DNA from: Marisa cornuarietis | Taxonomy: Eukaryota > Mollusca > Gastropoda > Architaenioglossa > Ampullariidae | NCBI GenBank assembly: GCA_004794655.1 | Contig: SMMW01000147.1 | Location: forward strand, 1,672,001 to 1,736,000 | Direction: 5' to 3' | Length of the DNA: 64,000 bases | Shown here: in pieces, positions 23,943 to 45,700 of the stretch | Position numbering within the stretch: position 1 is the first letter of the stretch | How the letters are laid out: every line of letters starts with the position of its first letter | The notes under the pieces: model-generated | The model's input: the letters and a program-made list of their open reading frames with translations, nothing else | Database searches by the model: none | Told to the model about the DNA's origin: nothing | Position numbers and translations under genes: made by a program

Positions 23943-23997
23943 AGAGGCATATATAAAAGTGAAGAAAACTTGTAGGATAACAATGTTAAATAATATT

Positions 23998-24155
23998 GAT
24001 GATGATGATGTCCATTTGTAATGCACAGATATCCATTTAGAAGAATGCTCATTGCGCAGCAAAAATAAAATAAATAAAAAATAGTAAGAAAAACTAAAGT
24101 AAATAAATAGATAAAACGTCAGGAAAGTAAAAAATAAAGACAGAAGTGTTTACTG
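23998..24155 (+). repeat. Dispersed repeat with (GAT)n end, copy 2
   Basis: A GATGATGATGATG run, GTCCATTTGTAATGCACAG, GAATGCTCATTGCGCAGC, an A-rich stretch and CAGGAAAGTAAAAAATAA. The order and sequence match 60726-60865 on the same strand and 17069-17162 inverted. Confidence 0.75.
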
Positions 24156-24845
24156 TACTTATTTAAACTTTTTACCATATTGTAAGAATAAGAAGAAGGT
24201 AGCGGAATGAGAGAAAAAGAAAATAAAAACTAGAAGTTAAATGTTTAGTTTCTGAGTCATTCTTGCCGACTGTGCTTGGTGACTACGGTGACACACTTCT
24301 CTGACCGTATTTACTGACTGAGAGAAGAATTCCTCTAGAATATATCCTGCACTACAACCACTATCATATTCTAGCATCGTAGAGTTCACTGATTCGTCTC
24401 AATGTATAGCTGCTCCAGATGTATGGAGATATTTCAGACAGTGAACAGTTGTGTCAATAGGTCTAGCAATTCTCAGGGTTTATTCTTGTCTTTGTCACTC
24501 CAAATGCACAAAAAAGAGTCTCACCATTATAAAAAAACAGAAAAGAAGAAAGGTAGAAAGACCGGGTGTTTAGTATTTATAACTTTCAACACTACATATT
24601 CATGCAACAGTTTACGCAGGATTCCAGTGTAACAAGAATAGCTAATTCATAACGTAGTCTGAAACAATTTGCATCACTACTTCATAGTTCATTATAATAC
24701 AATTTGTGTCAATAGTTCACTTTTCGATACGACCCAGATTTTTGAAGCAACAGAAATGGACTCTTCTCATCTAGCTCCCTGTAGGCACATGCTGTCGACG
24801 CTGCCGCGAGTTTTGTTGCCTGAGAGCCGCCAGGACCTGTTGGTG

Positions 24846-29689
<4,844 letters not shown>

Positions 29690-30121
29690 GACTAAGCTCT
29701 GTCTTTCTACAGAATTCCAATGATGTCAGACCTCCAGCTGTCTGTGACGTTGCTGTCCCACGGACAGATTGCAGAACACGAGGCTAATGTCAGTACCAGG
29801 GGTTTTATGTCTGACCACCTTAAGTCACAAGAAGGAAAAAAAAAATCCGTTGATCTTTCTGATTTTTTTTTATTATGACGAATAAAAAAGTCATGCATGG
29901 TTCAGCGAGAAGGACCTGCTGGCAAGAGTTCCACAGCCTTGTGATAGAAAATATAACGACAGCATGGGTACGGACTAAGGTCTCCATTACCGTCGGCATC
30001 TACTTTCCGCATAAACCTACGATTACAAGGCCGTTGCAGAGCCGGTTGATTAGCCATTTTGATGAATAAGAAAATGGAAAGAAGAATTCAAAATTTTCTG
30101 AAAAGCGATACGGGAATGTAG

Positions 30122-30216
<95 letters not shown>
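30122..30216. repeat. (CT)n(CA)n microsatellite
   Basis: About nine CT units followed by about 39 CA units. Confidence 0.95.
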
Positions 30217-30219
<3 letters not shown>

Positions 30220-30771
30220 CTGACAAATCTTCATTTGGAAGAAGAAAAAGCTATGCTTCATAGATCTTCCCCTAAAACTAATGCACTCCATTACTACAAA
30301 ACAAAGATACTACAGTAAAACAAGAAGGACAAGGAGATTATAATGTACGAAGATGGGAGCCGAGATCTTATTTTTACAGGAAACTTTTCATGTAAAGTAT
30401 TAAGGGAGTTTCACAAAGTCTCATTCTCTCTCCTCTGAGTGTGTGTGAGAGAGAGGTGATGGCGGAATGAAAAAAAAAAGTTGTTTAGATTGCCTGCTAT
30501 TTTTTCCTGACTGTAATTCATTACCTTTAGGGTTAAGAATAAAAGTCTGTTTGTTTTTTGCTGTTTATTTATTAACTTTAGTTGTACACTTTCTTGTCCG
30601 AACTGACACCACATGATGCAGTGAGACTTACTTCCAAGCGACCAGCCGAACAGACTTCGAACTTTTCCATGCAAAGTTTTTTGATAGTACTCATTGCGGA
30701 TTTCTCCATTTCATTTTTCATGAATTGCAACCATTTTGTAGAATTTCATCGTGCAGATCATGAAGTTGGAG

Positions 30772-30916
30772 ACATCACAGTGTATATAGACATCACGGAC
30801 TCTGTACAAACATCACAGACTGTGTATATATACACATCACAGAATGGGTATATATACATCACAGACTGTGTACAGACATCACAGACTGTACAGGGACATC
30901 ACAGACTGTGTATAGT
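30772..30916. repeat. Short tandem repeat, CATCACAGACTGTGTA units
   Basis: Five to seven imperfect units of 18-27 bases built on ACATCACAGACTGTGTATA, with variable TA inserts. Confidence 0.8.
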
Positions 30917-31619
30917 TGTGAAGCTGAGGCTCAATGTGTATGACGGGGCTGCTATGTGGGTGTTAATTGCCGGCCTTCTGTAACTGAGAAACACTGAGGG
31001 GTACTCTAGTATACCGCCTGTGTGAGGAGTCATGGCCAGTCCCATGGTTTAGCATAGTGTGATCTCACTCTTGCTTCATCCCGGCCTTATATTTCTCTCG
31101 CTCCTACTACTCTCAGGATGTATTCTAGTTTAGCTTCGATGTTGTTACAAAATGTATTCCAGTTCGCTCTTGCTCCTGTTGGTTACCACGCACACACATA
31201 CATGCACGCATAACCCCACGAATGCATACAAATGCACATTACTTATGCGCGGTTACACGAGTCTAGTCAAGAAAACATTGAAAACAATGGTGGAGAAAGA
31301 CAAGTGTTAATGTTTATTGCTTTCAACATGCCATTTGTGTTACGTTTAAGTCCAATGCAACAAAAATCGCTAATTCACAAAGCAGTCTGATAAATCCATT
31401 TTACTGCTTCACATTTTATTCTAATAAACTATCTTTAATTCGCATTTCATTCTAATATACTATTGATCTTTAAGTCACATTTAGATACGACCCAGTCTTT
31501 TTTTTTTTTTTGTCACAACAGACATGGACTCTTTTCGTTTAGCCTTATGAGGTACGAGTTGTTTGCAGTTGCCGTTGTTACGAGTTTTGTTGCCCGAGAG
31601 CCGCCAGGACCTGTTGGTG

Positions 31620-35681
<4,062 letters not shown>

Positions 35682-36301
35682 GACTAAGCTATGTCCTACA
35701 AAAGAATAACAAGGGTCTACTACAGACTGTTAATGAGGTAAATGTTCCAGCTGTGACGTGTTCTACTGTGACTGTCAACCGTCTGTGACCTTACTGTCTC
35801 ACAGACAGACTGCAGTCCCCGAGAACGAGTGCCAGGGGTTTTATGTTTGGACATCTTAACACGTGACATCGATGAAAAAAAAGTTAAATCGGTTAACCCT
35901 TCTGATACGAATATCAAAAAACTTCCTTGGCGCGTACAGAATGATGTTGACCTTACAAGGCGTATTCGACAGCCTGGTAACAGAAAATACAGCGACTATA
36001 CAGATATATCTTCAGGTCTCCTTCATTTCTGCTTTTAGGTATCATATAATACCCAGGAGTGCAGCTTGCAGACAACATATACTTTTATAACTGTTATATA
36101 TATATAATTTTACAACTGTGATATAAGTCTCGCACATTACATATATGTGTTTATATATCGCATAAGATGTATGTCTAGAAAGCGTTCGTTGATCGTCTTG
36201 AAGAAAAAATAATATTAGTTTTTGAAAAAGGATACAATCATTCAGTCATACAGATGCACAGAGAGACAGGCAAGGAGACAGCAAGAGCAAGAAAATATGT
36301 A
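35682..36301. other. Spacer between protease copy 2 and the collagen/Ig/LCCL gene
   Basis: Should contain the promoter of the minus-strand protease copy 2. The sequence just right of its ATG resembles the matching region of copy 1. A short (TA)n is at about 36097-36106. No coding signal is seen. Confidence 0.4.
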
Positions 36302-36683
36302 CTACAGTTTGTGGTTAGACTGATCGCAGGAGGGACTATAACTATTAATGGCTAAAATTAATAAAAGCCTTAAGAGTGATGAGTTCCTAGGCTGGTCGAT
36401 TGGCTTGATGGATGTCTGAATGGCTTCTTGAGAGCAAAAGTCAGTCTTGCTCTTTAGATGGATTACAGGGACGAGAAAGAGAATGTTGGTCACAGGTTTA
36501 AAGTACACTCGTAATGGCTGGTCATAAAGAGGTCGAGTGAGCGATGCCCTGATCCCGTTGAACAAGGGGTCAGATAAAAACAGAGTGACACCGTTTTTCT
36601 CTCTTTAAGAAATTTTGTAACGCGATGACAACTCCCACAAAACGTCATTGGAAAGATAACATTAGCAAGAGCGCGTGTGCGTA

Positions 36684-36720
<37 letters not shown>

Positions 36721-39700
36721 CCACGTGCTTGCGTGAGTAACCGAGCGAGTAAGTCACAGCACTCAACCAACTGCAAGAGACAGAAGGTATGAGACACATC
36801 GCAAAGACAAAGCAGGTGAGGCCTTCCCCATGATTCACGGAAAGTGAAACGAGAGAACCATGGAAACCAGTGAGTCAAAGAAAGGTTCTTACTAAATAGT
36901 AACACAATTAGCAAGATATATACAATAAAACATATAAATAAATACACAAGCAGCTGAAGTATAATTAAACTTTATTTTTGTAAATTAACGAGCGGACTTG
37001 CGCACTTAGCGGTGGACACATCTTGCCCCGAAGACGTCAAACTGGCCAAGGGTCTTTTCACGACTTGTCCAAGCCCAGGACCACAGCACCTAGATTCTCA
37101 GCTGGAGACCTGAGGACAGAGGATAAAAGTGCGCATTTATAAGTCTAACAAGAAGAAGTGGAAACGCTTTGAAAGGATAAAAAAATCCCTTTGTCTGCCA
37201 ATGATTGAAAGAGAGATGCATTTTAAGAAAACTTTTGAGACAAAAATTGAATACTATGTTAATAGTTTTTTTATTTTAGGAAAAAACTTAGTTTTAATTG
37301 TGGACGTTGGTATCAGAATGCTTTGTGTGCAGTGTTACCAGAGTTTTATTAAAGGAAAATTTAATAAAACATATTTTAGGACGGTGCTAGAAGCGCACAT
37401 CTTTCTTGAGGACCATGCTCGAAGAGTAGACTTTAGCGATGCTAGCAGTGTCCGCTGTGTCGCATTTTTAGGGCAGAATAAGTCTGTAGTCAAGCGAGCA
37501 TTTTGCGGAAAAATGAAAACTAGACAATATAGTAGCTTAGGATGAAGCGTTTCTTCATCCCTCAAGTCAGTAAAGTGTTGTCAATAGTTTGGCTAATAGT
37601 CACTGTCACAGAGGGTGACATGAGATTTAGCCAGTACAGCGCGGGTGGCCAAGTTGCACATAAGGCATGACATAGATTTTTTTTCCTTTTTTAGATAGTG
37701 GGGAGATAATATAATTAACTGTCGCCGGCCAGCGCTCCACTTCCCAAAGAGACAAAAGTGCTAAGACACTGTGTGAAGGGGAGCGAAGGCTGCGTATTCC
37801 GAGAAAGTTGCAAAGCTTAATTTTTTATACTTCGGATTTTTTTTGTTTGTATGTTGAAATTTTAATGTATTCCTGAAAAGATATGGATATTATGACTAAC
37901 GTGTTTTTGTTGTTCTCTTGTGTAATTGTTTTAGACGCAGTTTATTTGTATCCTGGAGCATTTGGCCCAGGAGTGTTGTGGTCGCTCGTCCCCAAGAGGC
38001 AGCGCCGATGTGTTTTAACGTGTATACCCGAGTGGAGGCGTCAGTTGTGTTTGTTTGTTTTTAGATGGTTTGTGGGGTGCGTATGTTTTCGTGGATCAGT
38101 GTACCATCAGACTGACTTGACTATTGTTAACAATTTACGGGAACATTGTTCAGTGTCGACAGTTAAAAGTGAACTTGTGCCGAACTAAAAATTTTTGTAT
38201 TCTTATTCTTTATATTGCAACATAATTTTTAGTTAATATCATTAAATGTATACAAGCCTGCTATAAAGAGGCAGGGTTGTTTGATGTTGAAAAGAAGGCA
38301 CAAATGTCCAGGCGTCTACGTGTTCGCGAGTCACTTTGCACAATTCTTCAGGATTTATCTTAGTGGGAACAAGTACAGAGGTCACATTTGTCTTCGCTGA
38401 GCCGATGTGATAAGCAGCACTGTATTGTGTGTAGCATCCACAAGAGAATCAACTTTCTCGTACCGTCCTGGGGCCCTACTTATGAAGCGAGGGTAAGTCG
38501 TTGCCCTGACCAAAAATATGGAACGATAGGACAAGCGTCTTGTTTCCAAAGTTAAAAAGAGATTTCCAGACTACGTTGATGTTTTTTTACCACTGGAGCC
38601 GTAGTTATACAGAGCTAGCAAAGGTGCCTCAGGGTAAAGAAACTTAAAGTAATATCACCAAGGTGTAAGCATATCACTGTAACTACGAAAACAAGACGCT
38701 TTCCTTGAATTCACCAAGCTGCTTCGAGGAAACGACTTACTCTCACTTCATAACTACGGTCCCTGGTGGATGCGAGCTGGTGAGATGCTACACGAGATAA
38801 TGCTCTCTTTTTTGGCGAGTATCTTGACCGGAAACAAGCTCTTAGTGCGTTTGAGAGAGAAAGAAAAAGAGGAGAGGAGATAAAGAGTAAAAAGGGCAGG
38901 TAATTATGAAAGTTGTTCATGTGACATCTGACGTCAGATTGTTACAGATAATGAAACCGGCTGAGTTGGTCATTTAATTACCTTTTTCATTAACAAAATT
39001 AATTAATTTGTAATGACTATCTCTAGTAAAAGATTACTATTGTCAGATTATACAATATTCTTTTTAAATGGTCCGTCTGTTAACTCCCTTTATATAGCTT
39101 TTGTAACCGAAGGCAACTGTCTTATAAAACACTACTTACGTTTGAGACACAATATGGTGGGCAGAAATGCTTTCGAAGGGGAAAGAACTGAACTTATTTT
39201 CCCACACTGCTGTCCCAGAGTTTGTCTCACCAAGTACGCCTGCGTGAATGGCTGATCGGCAGATGGAGGATCTCTGAAAAAAAAACCGTATTTGTCTCCT
39301 TACTGCTTCAGTGTCTTGTGCACATTCGCACGTTCAGTTTACTTCAGTACGGCAAAGCCCTGTGTAACTGAGAGGAACCTTCCATGATTGCTAGATTTAA
39401 TCATCAGAATCAATAATATATATATATATATATATTTATCCCACGAACTGTTATATTATATATTATATTACATCGGCTTTAGGTTGTGGGACGGTATGCT
39501 ATAATAAACAAATAGGAAATTTTTTTTTCAATGGTTTGATGTCTGTACCTGGCGAACTGATAATAAGGACACATCGATAGTTGTCCAAATCAGTTATGGA
39601 AAGAAACGAAGTTACAAACGAGATTCCCCGTCAGTTTCCAAGATACAAATCAACTGTCCGAACTCATGAATTCAACAACACAGAGTCCTCGTCCTTGTTG

Positions 39701-42700
39701 ATTTTGAGACATGGGCTTCAAAGGCAGCATCAGTCTCGATTTATAAGGGGATACTTTTGTGATTTATGGTCCGTTCTATCTACAGGTCTCATCATTACGA
39801 GTTGTACATATACAACACACATGTGCTGCACATTCACGGACTGGCTTCACCAGCAGGTAACATGTGAGACGGAAAACAAGCAAGTAGAAGAACTCACGAC
39901 ACTGTAGAACTTGTTTCCGTAGACAGGCTCCTCGCTCCTCGTGCAGTTGTCTGGACAGGTGACACTGTAATCACACGCCAAGGTGTGAGATAAAGACTAT
40001 TATAAGACTATTCTACACCTTGTGCCCCCTGAACATACTAAATCTTTATTACTAAGTCCATTTACTTAATCAGTGCAATCGAATCAATTTGTTGACCTGT
40101 GCGACTGAGATGGCATATGCTGCCCCACGAACTAACAGCTCGCATTTATCTATAGAAAAAAATGTGCATTTATTGCGTTTAGGGTATAGCATGAACAGTT
40201 TATCGTTTATCTACAGGAGAAATACATACTCATGTAAGACCAAACGCAAGGAAAACCTTTATTGTGTTTAAGTAGACAAGTTCTGTGTGTTTATTAGCAT
40301 TTCAAAACAATGATTTGGTCTTTTTTTAGGAATCGTAAGTGGTTAAAGCTTAAACATCTGCCACCAAATCGTAGAGCTAGCTAGCCAGAGGTACAAGATA
40401 AAAGCACTTTATTCACCGTGCGGTGGAAGGGGAGTGAGGTGACGTGAGGTGTTGGAGCCCTGACTTTTCTAATTTCTATATTTCCTGATTGGGGCACCCA
40501 TCTTCTCCCGTTCCTGCCGTTACCTCTCTCAGCGCTCTACGGAGTAAGATACCCTCTCCACAGCTTGAAGTACCTGACTAGAGTGCAGGTTCGTAAAGTC
40601 GCTGCTCTAACCGCTAGGCTAACCTCTGTCCCTCTTACTATCAGCGAATGCCATGACAGAGCCAGTTAGCACCTACTGGCAGGACTTACCCGCAAACGGC
40701 GAATGTGCATACAGAGAAGGTGACGGCACACGTGACTGTCCCCAAGTCCTTGTACACTGAGGACAAAAATAACAGCTGAAACTAATCAGTGACTTGCATT
40801 GTTTTCACATTTTTAATGGATGTTCTGGCTTGCTAACTTCAAACGTAAAGTACCCGGGCACGTGTCTTGTAAAAAAATATACACTTCCACACCATACATA
40901 GTTTAAATGTGTTGTAACAAACAATACTGTTGACGCACCGGTAGGTATCGTTAGACACACTCGCTGGTCTCACCGTAAGTGGTGTCCTCCTGGCTTCCCA
41001 GGTAATTAGAGGCCTGACAGGTGTAGACCCCTACATCACTTTCACTGGTGGCCGGCATCAGCAGGCGGTGTGAGCCGGTGCTGGCATCTGGAATAAGCAC
41101 GTACTTGCTCACCCTGGAGAAGTCCAGGGGAACGCCGTCTTTTGCCCACGTGACATTGAGAGGTTCGTCACCACCCACGGAACAGTCAAAAAATAGCACC
41201 GGCTTCAGGGGCGTCAGGTCGGGGGCCAGCGTAGACGTGGGGGGCACTGAAAAGGTAAAGGTCACGCAGAACCAAATGGCAGTTACAATCTATTTGGATC
41301 TGATTCAATGTTCTATATTCTAAAGAAAGACATGAAGATACATGTATAGTTTAAGTGTGCACAATTCAGTTAAGAAAATAATTTCATAAGTGCTGTTGCT
41401 GGTTTTCAGTTCTAAACATCTGCATTAAACTTTTTCCAAACATTCTGTGAAAGTAATTAAATGTGATTAGAAGACATTGGAAACTAATTTTATGGATTTC
41501 GTGTTATAGAGATATGGTTGGGTCTATATTATATATAATATTTATATATATACTAGATAATTATTATGTATAATAGGTCTAATAGGCGTAATGATGTGTC
41601 AATTATCTAGTCTATTGAGGACTAACTCTCTAGTGTATATAAGACTTTATCTCTAGTCTATTTAGGACTATATTTCTAGTTTATTTTACCCCCCCACCCC
41701 GCTTCCAAAATGACTGATTAACTCACTGGCACTTTTCTAGCAATGTTTGTGAAGGTGATTTGGATCGAGCAAACACAAAAAAAAAGATTTCTTATAACCA
41801 AAGGTGGGCTTTGATTGAATGTTTACAGACACACAATTCGCATTTCAACATACAGCAATGTAGCCAATTCTACAATTATTTACAAAACATACAATCATGG
41901 GGTCATAATGTAGTACATACAATCCTACAAGTATCTGCATTACATTGTTTTTAACAAATGCCATAAACAAGCCTGAAACTCAGACATTCCATACCAACGA
42001 ACTCTATGAACATTTAAGTTCCAAGGCTGACAATTAACACACGTGGTCTGTAATACAAAATAAATATTAATCCAAGATAGACCATGACTAGAAATAGTTG
42101 GCGAATAGTTGGCGAGCAGATCTCAAAAAAATATTTTGGATGGATAAACAATGTTTGTCAACGTGATGTGGTTTGGAGATGTTGAAATCAACATGCAGAT
42201 GCCTGAGATATAAGTAAGTGTGTGTCCGACACTACATTAATCACCCTGCACGTTGACATGAAGTATAATAGACGTGTGGCCGAGCTTATTGGTGGCGGTA
42301 CAGGTGTAGTTGCCGCCATCAACCTTTCTGATGTTCTCGATCTGAAGTTCCTCTCGGTTGTCTTCATACACGTGAGAGTCGATTCTCTAGATCAGGTGGA
42401 ACAATGGAACATATTCGAGGGTCAGACAGGAAAGTTATTAACACCAGTTATATTCTGAAAGGGGGGAAGAGAAGGCATACTAGATGTAACATAACACGCA
42501 TTCTTAAAGCTGTTGTCATAAATTATTTAGATACTTGCGTTTGTTTATATCTAGCCAAGGTTATGTAGAAACTGACTTCAACGGCTCAGAAATACAAAAT
42601 GGCAACTCATCTATAAAATTCTTGCGTAGTTCTGGAGGAGGAGGTAATGGAAATAAAAGATGAGTTAAAGGAGTAATAAAGGGCTTATGATGAAGTGTAC

Positions 42701-45700
42701 AATGCATGAGTAACGAGTACTATATTGTCATAGAGCCCTTTCGAGACAAGACATTGTTGCTGATTTTTTTTCCATTTTGACAACGATTTAAAATTCAGCA
42801 TCGTGAATTCTATGCCATCCCGCTATTGAATGGAAGAATGACAAGTTACTGACGTCGTACTCCCAGTGAATCTGGGGCTGGGGGACGCTGTCACTACGGC
42901 ACAGCAAAGTCACGTTCTGGCCTTCACGCACTGTCACGTTTCCTGAAGTCTCGGTGATGTAAGGTTTAGCTAAAAACAAAATGTAGCACGGCAGGAAAGA
43001 GATGAAAAACGAATACAGTTCTCAGGTCTCAACAATTAAAAGATTATTTGGAATAGCAGACTATTTCTCTTCACTGTATCATGTAAGGGCAAACTTTGAC
43101 GGCAGGCACTCATCGTTTATCTAAAAATTAGTTTTCATTTGTTTCTGGAGTTCAAGGGCCAGTTGCACAACACATTTCTAATTTTAAACACTTTTAGGCC
43201 TTAAATCTATTTAGATAATCAGTTTAAAGTGCACACCGAAATTATAAAATTTTTAAAACTGAAACTTTTTTTTAAGTAAGATAAAGTTGTTTAAGTCTGA
43301 CTTTCCGTCAGCACAATTTTTGTTATATGTTTTTGTGCAATGCATCAAAATGGCTAAGAAGAGATTTTGCTTCTTTAGAACAGTTTTAAGGTTTAGAAAC
43401 ATGTTGGCCAACTAGCCCCAGCTGTCTGTCCATCACTCGTTGCCTCATTGTTTGATAGCATTCAGTATCAAGGATGACTACTATGGTCATTCCTGAGTTT
43501 GATGACATTTAGAATTAATTGAGGACCCTTACACAGAACTGAGACTGATGACACACAAAACGGAAATTGACTAAAGTAACAAACTGTAGACTGATGACAC
43601 TTATACAAAACTGTCACGAAGACACTTTCACAGAACTGAGATTGACGACAATAAAACAAACTGATGACACTGACACAGAACTGTCACTGATAACACTGAC
43701 ACAGAACTGTCACTGATGACACCGACACAGAACTGTCACTGGTGACGCTGACAAACTGAGACAGATGACACTTACACAAAACTGTCAGCTGCTCTTCATA
43801 CGTCTCCGTCTCAATGCCGTTAGTTCCCTCGCAGATGTACTTGCCAGCATCGTCAACCCGTGCTCTGTCCTTGTCGAGGATAGAAAAACCGCTGTTTCCC
43901 GTCACTCCTGACGTCATGACCTGGCGTACGCCATTTTTAGACACGTGGTACCACGTGATGGATGGTGGCGGATCACTGCTGAAGCGACATTCTAGTCGGA
44001 AAGGACTTCCTTCTGTTACTGTGAGGTTCTTTGGCGCTGAAGCGATGATCAAGTGTTCTGCAGAAAATAGAAACAGTCTTTAAAGTGCACTGGCGAGGTT
44101 CTGTTGAGGAAATGGTGAGGTGCTGCAATCTGTTTGTGGATATGTAAAGCTGTCATCTTGAATGTAACCCAGCCGAAGCAGTTTTTATGTGTTTATCTAA
44201 TGCTGAAAAAAAGATCAATTTTGTTGACTTTCCCGTCAATCGAAATCAAAACTATTTTGCTAGCTTGTGCAGGAAAACAGTTACTTCTTATCGCAGCTTA
44301 CATAACTGATCGCAAATAAGCAAGAGACAGTTCTATGTATTGTTTACAACATAAATGCAAGAGATAGTCTGTGCAGTAATGAACACGTAAAAGACAATAT
44401 AGGGTACAAGACACGGTTGTACGCATAGCAAAATTAATGAATTGAACAGGATATACTGGTGCATTTAAAAAAAAGGTAATTCACTATATTCACAGAAGCA
44501 AATGAAGCATCAAACTAACTTTAGATTACACTGTACATCTGCGACTAAGTGATTTACAACTGTAAAGAACATATATACTGCACATACAATGAAGTCATGT
44601 TGAAGATATGCAGTGTGAGTTGATTTACAATGTATTCGCAGGCTAAACTAAGCGGTATGTGTGTTGGCTTACGCAGTACTCGCAGGTTAAAGGTTTTGGT
44701 CGTGGCGCCCAAGACGTTGGCTGCAGTGCAAGTTATGACACGAGCATCGCTCAGCCTGACGTCAGAAATGAGCAGTTGATTTGTCTGGACAACGACGCGC
44801 GGATCGTTAGTAACATCAACCGGTTGCCATGACAATGTGGCAGGAGGGAAGCCGTCAGGTTCGCAGCTTAAGGCCACGGACTGACCCTCCGCCACCTTCA
44901 CGTCCAAGGACATAGGACTGAGTTCAGGCTTGCCTGTTGGAGAATGAAGCAGATGACAAACTACTAAACAATGACACCTACAAACATATTCGTAAAACTG
45001 CTAAATCTTGTCTACATTTTGTTATTCAACAGCAGAACAGCAGTATGAACAAGGTAACACTAGCGTAAACAGGATAATAGGACAGAGAACAGGTAGTGTG
45101 CAGCAGAAATGTCTTGACCAAAGCAGAAAGAAATGATCACGAGAATGTTGGAAAATCCAGAAGAAGGAGGTTGAAATACTGGTTCTGTTCAGACGGAATA
45201 TGCCTCAGTAACGTAACATGTGTAATACGGTACATCTTTCATGCCTTCATATCACAGCATGACCAGAATAGCCTTACAGTACTGCCGCCGACATGAAAAG
45301 TCAGTTTGTTTTTGTACCTGCCCTTTTTAAGATAAGAATGATGCTTAAGTCACTCACGCAGCGAGGTACAGCAGCTTTGCATCCCGGGAGACCACACCCC
45401 TGCCTCTCCTTTTTCTCCTTTGATACCTGCCGGACCAGGTGGGCCATCCTTTCCGTGAGGACCGGCAACTCCTGGAGTACCGTCTGAACCTTTATCACCA
45501 TTTTCACCCTTATCACCTGATGGCCATAAAACATAAGCAGTCTGGTTCACTAGAGCTGCACTTACTCTGGCACGCTTAGCCAAACAGCTCAGAACAAAGA
45601 TTGCTGAATAGTATTCATCACCTAGTCAAGTAGTCCTTCCTTTTGCTTTGATTGGGGATATTCTGGATTCTTAAATTAAAATACAAAAACAAAAAGCAAT

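Larger units (their letters stand above)
29690..31619. other. Spacer between the two protease copies
   Basis: Contains the presumed promoter of copy 1 (just right of 29690) and the 3' UTR of copy 2 (left of 31620). Part of that UTR, about 31565-31619, closely matches the UTR of copy 1 at 24790-24845. Also present are a (CT)n/(CA)n run at 30122-30216 and a short tandem repeat at 30772-30916. No gene is recognised. Confidence 0.5.

Noticed and set aside
37129..37545. 138-codon + strand ORF
   Set aside because: No recognisable domain. It has low-complexity Lys/Ile/Phe composition and lies in the last intron of the collagen/Ig/LCCL gene on the other strand; probably chance.
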